Assembly: GCF_014191355.1 (NCBI RefSeq)
Contig: NZ_JACHWM010000001.1
Coordinates: forward strand, 458,589-522,588
Reading direction: 5' to 3'
From: Methylobacterium sp. R2-1
GTDB lineage: Bacteria; Pseudomonadota; Alphaproteobacteria; Rhizobiales; Beijerinckiaceae
DNA length: 64,000 nt
In this document: positions 27,957 through 35,434 of the stretch, in pieces
How positions within the stretch are numbered: the stretch's first letter is position 1
Layout of the letters: each line of letters opens with the position of its first letter
Made by a program: the position numbers and the translations under genes
Notes under the pieces: model-generated
Databases searched by the model: none
What the model was told of the DNA's origin: nothing
The model's input: only the letters and a program-made list of their open reading frames with translations

Positions 27957-29207
27957 ATGGCACAGCTCACCGACGATTGCTTCGCCTTCGGGGGCAAGCT
28001 GATGCGGATCGAGGAGGCGGTGGCCTCGATTGCCGAGCGCTTCCCCGTGATCGCCGGCACCGAGACGGTGCCGCTCGGCCTCGCCGATGGACGGATCGCG
28101 GCGGAAGACATCCTCGCCGCGCATGATCTACCGCCCTTCGCCAACACCGCGGTCGACGGCTACGCCGTACGTTTCGCCGACCTCGCGCCGGAGGGCGAGA
28201 CCGTCCTGCCGGTGGGCGGACGGCTCGCGGCCGGCGCTGCCGCCGGAGCGATGCAGGAAGGGACAGCGATCCGCATCTTCACCGGTGCGCCGATGCCGCC
28301 GGGCGCCGACACCGTGTTCATGCAGGAGGACGTGCGCCGCGAGGGCGACCGCGTCACCCTGCCGGCAGGTCTGAATCGCGGCGCCAACACGCGGCCGGAA
28401 GGCGAGGATCTGGCCCGGGGCGGCCTCGCGATCACTGCCGGGCGACGCCTGCGGCCGCAGGATCTGGCGCTCGCCGCCGCGACCGGCCATGCGCGGATCG
28501 CCGTACGCCGACGGCTCCGCGTCGCCCTGTTCTCCACCGGCGACGAGCTGACCGAGCCCGGCGCCCCGCTGCGACCCGGTGCGATTCACGACTCGAATCG
28601 CGTTCTTCTCGCAACCCTGCTGACCCGGCTCGGGGTCGCAGTGGATGATCTCGGCATCCTGCGCGATGACCCCGCGACCCTGCCGTCCCGCCTCGCCGAG
28701 GCGGCACGGGACCACGACTTGATCCTCACCACCGGCGGCGTATCGACCGGGGAGGAGGACCACGTGAAGGCGGCGGTGGAAGCGCAAGGGCGGCTGATGC
28801 TCTGGCGCCTCGCGATCAAGCCCGGCCGCCCGGTCGCGGCGGGGCTGGTGGCGGGCACGCCCTTCATCGGCCTGCCGGGCAATCCGGTCGCGGTCTACGT
28901 CACGCTGCTCTTCGTGGTGCGGCCTCTGCTCGCGCGGCTCGGCGGCGCGCTGTACGAGCCGCCGCTGTCCTGGCCGGTGCGATCGGCCTTCGCCTACCGT
29001 AAGAAGGCGGGACGGCGCGAATTCGTCCGCGTCAGCCTCGCCCGCGCGGGTGACGGTGGTCTGGAGGCGCAGAAATTCCCGCGGGAGGGGGCGGGCGTGC
29101 TGACCTCGCTCACCGAGAGCGACGGCCTCGTCGAGTTGCCCGATGACGCCACCGGCGTCGCGCCCGGCGACACGCTGGCCTATTACCCGCACGCGCTGCT
29201 GTGGTGA
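27957..29207 (+). CDS. moeA: MoeA molybdopterin molybdenumtransferase
   Basis: This is a 416-residue canonical MoeA with all main motifs: LPPFANTAVDGYAV, PPGADTVFMQED, STGDELTEPG, IHDSNR, TTGGVSTGEEDHVK and GLPGNPVAVYV. It catalyses ligation of molybdate (or tungstate) into adenylylated molybdopterin in the cytoplasm. It is the third MoeA-type gene in this tandem run and the last gene of the unit. The tup regulator lies downstream on the other strand. Confidence 0.94.
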   Translation: MAQLTDDCFAFGGKLMRIEEAVASIAERFPVIAGTETVPLGLADGRIAAEDILAAHDLPPFANTAVDGYAVRFADLAPEGETVLPVGGRLAAGAAAGAMQEGTAIRIFTGAPMPPGADTVFMQEDVRREGDRVTLPAGLNRGANTRPEGEDLARGGLAITAGRRLRPQDLALAAATGHARIAVRRRLRVALFSTGDELTEPGAPLRPGAIHDSNRVLLATLLTRLGVAVDDLGILRDDPATLPSRLAEAARDHDLILTTGGVSTGEEDHVKAAVEAQGRLMLWRLAIKPGRPVAAGLVAGTPFIGLPGNPVAVYVTLLFVVRPLLARLGGALYEPPLSWPVRSAFAYRKKAGRREFVRVSLARAGDGGLEAQKFPREGAGVLTSLTESDGLVELPDDATGVAPGDTLAYYPHALLW

Positions 29208-29253
29208 ACGGACGTTCCGTTCGCTCCGCCCGAGAAGGCCCGATCGTGCAGGA

Positions 29254-30291
29254 TCAGGCGGGTGGCGCGTAGCCCGACGCCCGTCCGGCCCGCTTGGATA
29301 AGTCCGCGCGTAAGGCGTTGAGCTTTTCCGCGCCGATCCTCGCGCCGATTGCGAGGAAGTAGATCTCCCAGCCCACGGGACGGTAGTCGAGGGCGAAGCG
29401 CTCGGCGACGGCGCGGGTGCCCATGCCGACATCGGCCGCCCCCGTCGCGATCAGCGCCGCCACCGCCTGGTGGGTGAACTCCTCGGTGTGATGCCCGACG
29501 ATAGCCTCCGGCGTGAGGCCCGCCTCGGCGCAGAGCCGCTCGAACCAGATCCGGGTGCCGGCGCCGCGCTGACGGTTGACGAAGCGGGCCTGCCGCGCGG
29601 CGATGTCGGAGAGGGTTTCGAGCCGGAGCGGGTTGCCGGCGGCCAGCATCAGGCCTTGCTCCCGGCGAAAGAGCGGGACGACGGCGAGATCGCGATTCGC
29701 GAAAACGTCGTCGAAGGGCGACGGGGGCGGCCCGTCCGAGCCATAGTGAAAGCCCGCGGCATCGACGGTGCCGTCGCGCAGCCGCGCCAGGGCGTCGAGG
29801 CTGCCGGCGACCATCAGGTCGATGTCCCGCCGCGCCTCGATGGTCTCTAGCAACAGCGGGTCGTGGCTCGCGGCGAGACGGATGCGGGCATCAGCCGGCT
29901 CCAGCAGCCGCCGCAGACCGTCCGTGAGCGCGAGCTCCTCCGCCGCGAGCGCCGGGGCGAGACGAGTCTGCGAAGCCGTGAGCAGCGCCAGCAGTGCCGT
30001 ACCAAAGGGTGTGAGGCTGGTTCCGTGTCCCTTGGTCTTCACCACGACTGGCCGGCCGAGTGCCTGTTCAAGCGCCTCGAACTGCCCCCAGGCGGAGCGG
30101 TAGGAGATCGCGAGCCGCTCTGCCGCCCCCTGCAGCGAGCCCGATCGGCCGAGCGCGTCCAGAAGCGCGTAGGCGCTCCGCAGAGCGAAGGCGGATGTCC
30201 CCTCGCACCGGCCCTCCACGTGGAGACGCACATCGAGCCGGCCCTGCTCCGAAGCAATGGGAGCTCGAGGGGCTCCATCTACAAAAATCAT
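29254..30291 (-). CDS. HTH/PBP-domain regulator of tungstate uptake (TupR-like)
   Basis: This encodes 345 residues. An N-terminal winged-helix domain resembling ModE/LysR N-termini (about 30-110; SGSLQGAAERLAISYRSAWG) is joined to a PBP-like effector domain (about 130-330; FVNRQRGAGTRIWFERLC). The effector domain belongs to the same kind as in the MoeA-PBP protein upstream. ATG 30291 follows AGGAAAGG at 8 nt; a TTG at 30297 is also in frame. It is divergent from tupBCA with about 80 nt between starts, so it probably regulates that operon in response to tungstate or molybdate. Confidence 0.85.
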   Translation of the reverse strand: MIFVDGAPRAPIASEQGRLDVRLHVEGRCEGTSAFALRSAYALLDALGRSGSLQGAAERLAISYRSAWGQFEALEQALGRPVVVKTKGHGTSLTPFGTALLALLTASQTRLAPALAAEELALTDGLRRLLEPADARIRLAASHDPLLLETIEARRDIDLMVAGSLDALARLRDGTVDAAGFHYGSDGPPPSPFDDVFANRDLAVVPLFRREQGLMLAAGNPLRLETLSDIAARQARFVNRQRGAGTRIWFERLCAEAGLTPEAIVGHHTEEFTHQAVAALIATGAADVGMGTRAVAERFALDYRPVGWEIYFLAIGARIGAEKLNALRADLSKRAGRASGYAPPA

Positions 30292-30292
30292 A

Positions 30293-30319
30293 TGCAAGGC
30301 CTTTCCTATTGATCTTGCA
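30293..30319. promoter_or_regulatory. Candidate operator between the regulator and tupBCA
   Basis: Inverted arms TGCAAG (30293-30298) and CTTGCA (30314-30319) are separated by 15 nt, placing their centres about two helix turns apart in the 80-nt divergent interval. The left arm lies at the regulator's start. Also inside is the 8-bp palindrome AAGGCCTT at 30296-30303. It is a plausible site for the adjacent regulator, on sequence symmetry only. Confidence 0.35.
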
Positions 30320-30371
30320 CCGTTCGGCGTATCATCCCGGCTCGTTCCGCGCAGCCCCGCGAGCCCGCCGC

Positions 30372-31067
30372 TTGAGCCAAACTCTTCAGGAGACCTTCTC
30401 TCGGCTGTGGACGCTCGACCGTGACGTCCTGGCGATCGCGTGGTTGTCGCTGCGCGTCAGCCTGACGGCTGTCGGCATCGGACTTCTGCTGGGCGTTCCG
30501 CTCGGGGCGCTGATCGCCGTGGCGCGCTTTCCGGGGCGCAACGCCCTGGTCGGGCTGCTCAACACCTTCATGGGCCTGCCGCCGGTGATCGTCGGGCTGA
30601 TCCTCTATCTCGCCCTGTCGCGCTCCGGCCCGCTCGGCGCGCTCGGGCTGCTCTTCACCCCCACTGCCATGGTGGCGGCGCAGGCCGTGCTGGCGACGCC
30701 CCTGGTGGCGGCCTTGACCCGTCAGGTCATCGCCGACGCGGACGCGCATCTCGGCGAGCAGCTCCGCTCGCTGCGCCTCTCCGCGCCGCGACGGGCCGGG
30801 GTGCTGATCTACGACGCGCGCTTCTCGCTGTTCACCGCCGCACTCGCGGCTTTCGGGCGCGCGATCTCCGAGATCGGCGCGGTGCTCGTCGTCGGCGGCA
30901 ACATCGACGGACATACCCGCACGATGACCACCGCGATCTCGCTGGAGACGCAGAAGGGCGATCTCAGCCTCGCCCTGGCACTCGGCGCCGTGCTGATGGG
31001 CCTCGTGCTCGCCGTGAACGCCGCCGCCGCGCTCCTGCGCGGCCATGCCGTGAAAGCCTACGGATGA
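30372..31067 (+). CDS. tupB: Tungstate ABC transporter permease
   Basis: This is a 231-residue inner-membrane permease with about five to six hydrophobic helices and the ABC permease loop EQLRSLRLSAPRRAGVLIYDARFSLFTAALAAFGRAISEIG. The size and the downstream order permease-ATPase-binding protein match TupBCA. No ATG or GTG lies at the expected start; TTG 30372 (reading LSQTLQETFSRLWTLD) is the best candidate, though its ribosome-binding site is weak. The stop overlaps the tupC start (ATGA). Confidence 0.85.
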   Translation: MSQTLQETFSRLWTLDRDVLAIAWLSLRVSLTAVGIGLLLGVPLGALIAVARFPGRNALVGLLNTFMGLPPVIVGLILYLALSRSGPLGALGLLFTPTAMVAAQAVLATPLVAALTRQVIADADAHLGEQLRSLRLSAPRRAGVLIYDARFSLFTAALAAFGRAISEIGAVLVVGGNIDGHTRTMTTAISLETQKGDLSLALALGAVLMGLVLAVNAAAALLRGHAVKAYG

Positions 31068-31780
31068 GCGCGGCCCCCGCCATTCATCTGGAGAACGTCA
31101 GCCTGACGCTCGGCGGGCGGCCGATCCTCGACCGGCTCGGCCTCGACGTCGCCGCGGCCGGCATCACCGCCCTGATCGGTCCCAACGGGGCGGGCAAGAG
31201 CGTGACGCTGCGGGTGATCGACGGCCTGCTGCAGCCCGATTCCGGTATTGTGCGCCTCGCGCCCGGCCGCCGCGCCTTCGTGTTCCAGCGCCCGGCCCTG
31301 GTCCGCGCCAGCGCCGCCGCCAACGTCGCCCTCGGGCTGATCCCGCTGAACCTGTCCCGCCGCGCGCGCACCGAGCGGATCGAGGCGGCGCTCGCCCGCG
31401 TCGGCCTATCGGATCGGGCCGGCGATGCGGCGACGCGTTTCTCGGGCGGCGAGCAGCAGCGCCTCGCGCTCGCCCGCGCCTGGGCGATGCGGCCCGATCT
31501 CCTGCTCCTCGACGAGCCGACCGCGAGCCTCGACCCGTCCGCGACCGAGACCATCGAGAGCCTGATCGTCGAGATGGCACGGGCCGGCACCGCCGTGCTC
31601 CTCGTCTCGCACAATCTCGGGCAGGTCGCCCGGCTCGCCAACGAGACCATCGTGCTGGCGGGTGGGCGCGCCGTGGAGCGGGGTCCGACCCGATCCGTCC
31701 TCTTCTCACCCCGCACCGCTGAGGCGCGGGCCTACCTCACCGGAGAACTGCCTTGGACGTCCTTCGCCGCAGCTTCCTGA
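31064..31780 (+). CDS. tupC: Tungstate ABC transporter ATP-binding protein
   Basis: This is a 238-residue ABC ATPase with Walker A GPNGAGKSVTL, a FVFQRPALV Q-loop, signature FSGGEQQRLALARAW, Walker B LLLLDEP and the switch histidine in LLVSHN. It powers uptake together with TupB and TupA. It starts in a 4-nt overlap with tupB, and its last 28 nt overlap the start of tupA, so the three genes are probably translated together. Confidence 0.93.
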   Translation: MSAAPAIHLENVSLTLGGRPILDRLGLDVAAAGITALIGPNGAGKSVTLRVIDGLLQPDSGIVRLAPGRRAFVFQRPALVRASAAANVALGLIPLNLSRRARTERIEAALARVGLSDRAGDAATRFSGGEQQRLALARAWAMRPDLLLLDEPTASLDPSATETIESLIVEMARAGTAVLLVSHNLGQVARLANETIVLAGGRAVERGPTRSVLFSPRTAEARAYLTGELPWTSFAAAS

Positions 31781-32580
31781 CCCTCTCCCTCCTTGCCGCC
31801 CTCGACGCAAGCTCGCCGCTGCGGGCAGAGCCCGCCTCGATCGTCGTCGCCTCGACGACCTCGACAGAGCAGTCGGGCCTGTTCAAGCACATCCTGCCGC
31901 TGTTCAAGCAGAAGACCGGAATTGAGGTGAAGGTCGTGGCGCTCGGCACCGGCCAAGCCCTCGACGCGGCGCGTCGGGGCGACGCCGACGTCGTGCTCGT
32001 CCACGACCGTCCGGCCGAGGACAAGTTCGTCGCCGAGGGCTTCGCCAAGGGGCGGCAGGACGTGATGTACAACGACTTCGTGCTGATCGGCCCGAAGGAC
32101 GACCCGGCCGGCATCCGCGGCAAGGGCGTCGACGAAGCCTTCCGGAAGATCGCAGCGTCGAAGGCGCCCTTCGTCTCGCGGGGCGACCGGTCCGGCACGC
32201 ATAGCGCCGAATTGCGGAGCTGGAAGGAGGCCGGCGTCGATCTCACGGCGGTACGCGGCGACTGGTACCGCGACGTCGGCCAGGGCATGGGCCCGGCGCT
32301 CAACACCGCTTCGTCGCTCGGCGCCTACATCCTGGCCGATCGCGGCACATGGCTCTCGTTCAAGAACCGCGGCGACCTGACGATCCTCGTCGAGGGCGGC
32401 AAGCGCCTGTTCAACCCCTACGGCGTGATGCTGGTGAACCCGGACAAGCACCCGAGCGTGAAGGTGAAGGAGGGACAAGCCTTTATCGAGTGGCTGGTCT
32501 CGCCCGAGGGCCAGAAAGCCATCGCCGATTACAAGATCAACGGCGAGCCGTTGTTCTTCCCGAGCGCGAAGAAGGGCTGA
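31753..32580 (+). CDS. tupA: Tungstate-binding periplasmic protein
   Basis: This is a 275-residue secreted solute-binding protein: a signal peptide (about 1-25), then VVASTTSTEQSGLFKHILPLF, the TTS...SGL oxyanion-binding signature of TupA, and SRGDRSGTHSAELRSWK further on. TupA binds tungstate very tightly and delivers it to TupBC. The start codon is TTG at 31753 within tupC. Tungstate specificity over molybdate is inferred from the family. Confidence 0.9.
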   Translation: MDVLRRSFLTLSLLAALDASSPLRAEPASIVVASTTSTEQSGLFKHILPLFKQKTGIEVKVVALGTGQALDAARRGDADVVLVHDRPAEDKFVAEGFAKGRQDVMYNDFVLIGPKDDPAGIRGKGVDEAFRKIAASKAPFVSRGDRSGTHSAELRSWKEAGVDLTAVRGDWYRDVGQGMGPALNTASSLGAYILADRGTWLSFKNRGDLTILVEGGKRLFNPYGVMLVNPDKHPSVKVKEGQAFIEWLVSPEGQKAIADYKINGEPLFFPSAKKG

Positions 32581-32590
32581 CCGCCATTCT

Positions 32591-32683
32591 CGTCATTGCG
32601 AGGCGAAGCCGAAGCAATCCAGGGCGCTGCCTTCTACGGGGAGGTCGCGCCGCTGGATCGCTTCGCTGACGCTCGCGACGACG
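32591..32683. repeat. REP-like imperfect inverted repeat
   Basis: A left arm of about 32 nt beginning CGTCATTGCGAGGCGAAGCC (32591-32622) is paired imperfectly with a right arm at 32653-32683, whose complement begins CGTCGTCGCGAGCGTCAGCG and ends GATCCAG. About 30 nt separate them. Intergenic elements starting CGTCATTGCGAG and ending near AATCCAG are widespread REP-type palindromes in proteobacterial genomes. It lies between convergent genes, after tupA. Confidence 0.65.
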
Positions 32684-32728
32684 TCCGGCTTGCCTGCTAT
32701 CCAAGGCGGCAGCCGACCGAGCCTCGCG

Positions 32729-32965
32729 CTACCGCGGCGGTCCGGACTGCCGCCTGCGGGCGAACATCCAAATGGCCAGCACCGCGAGCGCGATCAGCAC
32801 ACTGGCCCAGACCCAGTTGAAATCCGTCGCCGCCGTCGTCGCCGGACCGGAGCTGGAGCCGGACGGGCCCGATTCGGGAATGGGAGGGGCCGGGTTGGTG
32901 GCCTGCGCAAGCGCCGCGTGGAGGCCGGTGAGCCAAACGATCAGGGTGAAGGCGGCGTGTCTCAT
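32729..32965 (-). CDS. Small membrane protein of unknown function
   Basis: This encodes 78 residues: an N-terminal signal/anchor segment (MRHAAFTLIVWLTGLHAALAQ), a Pro/Ser/Gly-rich linker, and one C-terminal transmembrane helix (VWASVLIALAVLAIWMF) ending in RRRQ. The topology suggests a bitopic inner-membrane protein with a short periplasmic loop. No family is recognised. It lies 43 nt after the PRC-barrel gene on the same strand and may be co-transcribed. Confidence 0.6.
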   Translation of the reverse strand: MRHAAFTLIVWLTGLHAALAQATNPAPPIPESGPSGSSSGPATTAATDFNWVWASVLIALAVLAIWMFARRRQSGPPR

Positions 32966-33008
32966 GATACGCGAACTCCAAGGTCATGCCGCCTCAGGAC
33001 GAGGACGG

Positions 33009-33653
33009 CTATCGTTTGGCCTTCTCGAACTGGAAGGCCGGTGCGTCGTTGAGCTGCGCCTTCGTCAGGCGGACCTCGGCATGGATCAGGTCATGGCCCG
33101 CGAGGACGGTCGCCGGCTTCGAATCGGGCTTCTGAGGCTCGACTGGGCCGGTCGCCTCCGTGACGCGGCCGCTATGCTGGTTCTGAACGGCCCCGAGCAC
33201 CTCGGGGGAAATCTGCGCACCGGGCATCGTTCCCGGGCCGGCCTTGTCGGCGGCCTTCTCGCTCGGCGCGTTGGCGGGGGTCGCCACCGAACTGGCGCCG
33301 CCGGTGAGCGAAACGTCCTCGAAATTCCACGCAAGCTGGTCGAAGGGCACCGCGACGTATTTCTCGCCGACGCCGAGGAAGCCACCGACGCCGATCACCA
33401 CCGCCTGGATGCGGCCGGTGCCGTCCACGAGCACATCCTCGATCTTGCCGACGCGGACATGGTCGGCCCCGACCACACTGACGCCGATGACCTTCGAGCC
33501 GCGCATCGTGCCGGTCTCGGGCTGCTCGATGAAGCGCGGCGAAGCCGAACTGCCCGGCGCCGCCTCGGCGCGTGCCGGGACAGGGGCGAGCGCGAGGTGA
33601 AGGGCGAGGGCGGCCAGCGCGGTGAGCGGGACGCTGGACAGATTGGGACGCAT
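33009..33653 (-). CDS. Secreted PRC-barrel domain protein
   Basis: This encodes 214 residues with a signal peptide (ALAALALHLALAPVPARAEA), then a PRC-barrel at about residues 45-115 (SKVIGVSVVGADHVRVGKIE, VVIGVGGFLGVGEKYVAVPF), then a polar Pro/Ala/Lys-rich tail. PRC-barrels are small protein-interaction domains, and exported versions are common in Hyphomicrobiales. The ATG at 33653 has GGAG 6 nt upstream. It may form a unit with the small membrane protein downstream. Confidence 0.82.
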   Translation of the reverse strand: MRPNLSSVPLTALAALALHLALAPVPARAEAAPGSSASPRFIEQPETGTMRGSKVIGVSVVGADHVRVGKIEDVLVDGTGRIQAVVIGVGGFLGVGEKYVAVPFDQLAWNFEDVSLTGGASSVATPANAPSEKAADKAGPGTMPGAQISPEVLGAVQNQHSGRVTEATGPVEPQKPDSKPATVLAGHDLIHAEVRLTKAQLNDAPAFQFEKAKR

Positions 33654-33720
33654 CCCTGGCTCCGGGTTCGGACGTGACGTTGCCCCGTTAACGGCCGGCA
33701 GCCCGCCCAGTTCATCGGCG

Positions 33721-35400
33721 TCAGGCGACGGCGTCCCACGTCTCGGTGATGACCCGCCCGGCATGCGAAAGTCGCGCGCGCAGCACCACGTCTCCTGCGG
33801 GCCAGGGCTCGGGCGGCCGAAATTCGGCATAGAGGCGCCATCCGCCAGTCTGCGGCACCCGCTCGGCATAGGGCTCCACCAGCGCACCGGCGCTCGCCGA
33901 GAGCGCCACGTCGATGGCCGCATTCGGATCGTCGGGCAGGGCCGGCCCCTCGAAGTCAATGACGTAGAGGCGCCGCCGCGGCGAGGGCGGGTTTGTCGGG
34001 CGCAGGCGCTCGGCCGAACCGACGCGGGTCGAGACGACGCGGGCGAGCGGCGGCGCGAGCGCCGCTGCGGGTTCGGAGCCGACGGTGGTGAGGGTGTAGG
34101 CCAGCCGAAGCGTCCTGCCGGCCTCGACGGGTGCCTCCGGCACGAAGGCGGCGACGATGTTGTCCGTCGCCTCCGTGCGCGACGGAATCTCGAACAGCCG
34201 CACCGCGCCGGCCGCGAAGCCGTCGCCCTTCGGCGTCACCCACAGCCCAGGCCGGTCCTCGTGGCGCGCCTGCACGTCGAGATAGGCGGCGAAATGGCGT
34301 TCGCGCTGCAGCAGCCCGAAGCCTTCAAGCGGGCTTACGCGGAACGACGAGATCTGCGGCGCCGCCCGGCCGTTGACGAGGGGCCGCCAGAGGCGATCGC
34401 CGGGCGTCTGCACCACGAGCCCGTCGGAGTCGTGCACCTGAGGGCGGAAATCATCGAAAGGCTCCGAGCCGCGTGCGCCCGGCCCGTTCTCGCCGAACAG
34501 GAACATGCTGGTGAGCGGCGCGAGCCCGAGCGCGGCGATGGCACGGCGCGGGAACAGGGCGGTCTCCACCGCGACCGTCGAGGGATCGCCCGGCGTGACG
34601 TTGAAGCGGTAGGCGCCTGTGAGGCTCGGCCCGTCGAGGAGCGCGAGAATCGTGATCGAGGCCGCATCGCCCCGCGGCTCCTCGATCCAGAAACTGGTGA
34701 AGTCCGGAAATTCCTCGCCCTGCGGCAGCCCGGTATTGACCGCAACGCCCCGGGCGGAGAGGCCGTAGACCTGATCCCTGCCGCGGATTCGGAAGTAAGA
34801 GGCGCCGAGGAAGACCAGAAACTCTTCGTGGCTCTGCGGTCGGCTCGCGTCGAAACTGGTGGCGATGCGAAATCCGGCATAGCCGAGTGTCGGCGAGTAG
34901 CGACGGCCCTGCAGCGCCGGTCCGAGATCGAACAGACCAGGATCGTAGGCGAAGGGACGCACGCCCTCGGGCGACTGGAAAAAAATCTCGACACGCTTGG
35001 CGTGCAGGTTGCCGCGGTGAAACGGCTGCATCGAGAAGCGGGGTCCGAGCGGCACGGTCGCCTCTGGACGGAGGCGGATCGCCTGGAAGGCATCGTAGTC
35101 GAGCGCGGCCAACTCCTGCGGCAGGTCGCTGCTCGAGGCGCGGTAGGGCTCCGCGGCGAGCCGCTCGGCCTGCTGCGCCAGGGCCTCGAAGGTCACCGGA
35201 CGCGGCTCCGAGGTTCCCTGAGACGGGGTGTTTCCTAACGTCTGAGCCATCGTTCTGGCGGCATTCAGGTCGAAGAGGCCAGAAACGCTCAAGCCGGCCG
35301 AACCGGCAAGAGCACCCCGAGCAGCGCCACGCACGATGGCGCGCCGCGAAACGCCGATTGCCTCGGGCGCCTCGTTGTCAGCGTCCGACCGTCCTGCCAT
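33721..35400 (-). CDS. opgG: Osmoregulated periplasmic glucan biosynthesis protein OpgG/MdoG
   Basis: This is a 559-residue exported protein with a twin-arginine-type signal (SRRAIVRGAARGALAGSAGL) and the full MdoG beta-sandwich body (VTFEALAQQAERLA near residue 70, FIDDFRPQVHDSDG-like FDDFRPQVHDSDGLVVQ near 325, REHFAAY-like RERHFAAYLD near 370). It modifies or matures beta-glucan in the periplasm. The ATG at 35400 follows GGAGGGA. It is divergent from opgH, with only 34 nt between the two start codons. Confidence 0.92.
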   Translation of the reverse strand: MAGRSDADNEAPEAIGVSRRAIVRGAARGALAGSAGLSVSGLFDLNAARTMAQTLGNTPSQGTSEPRPVTFEALAQQAERLAAEPYRASSSDLPQELAALDYDAFQAIRLRPEATVPLGPRFSMQPFHRGNLHAKRVEIFFQSPEGVRPFAYDPGLFDLGPALQGRRYSPTLGYAGFRIATSFDASRPQSHEEFLVFLGASYFRIRGRDQVYGLSARGVAVNTGLPQGEEFPDFTSFWIEEPRGDAASITILALLDGPSLTGAYRFNVTPGDPSTVAVETALFPRRAIAALGLAPLTSMFLFGENGPGARGSEPFDDFRPQVHDSDGLVVQTPGDRLWRPLVNGRAAPQISSFRVSPLEGFGLLQRERHFAAYLDVQARHEDRPGLWVTPKGDGFAAGAVRLFEIPSRTEATDNIVAAFVPEAPVEAGRTLRLAYTLTTVGSEPAAALAPPLARVVSTRVGSAERLRPTNPPSPRRRLYVIDFEGPALPDDPNAAIDVALSASAGALVEPYAERVPQTGGWRLYAEFRPPEPWPAGDVVLRARLSHAGRVITETWDAVA

Positions 35401-35434
35401 CCGTTCATCCCTCCCGCGAGTGTCGACGCCGATC

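Noticed and set aside
32581..32700. Possible terminator after tupA
   Set aside because: The hairpin is imperfect, long and without a T-run; a REP-type element explains it better.
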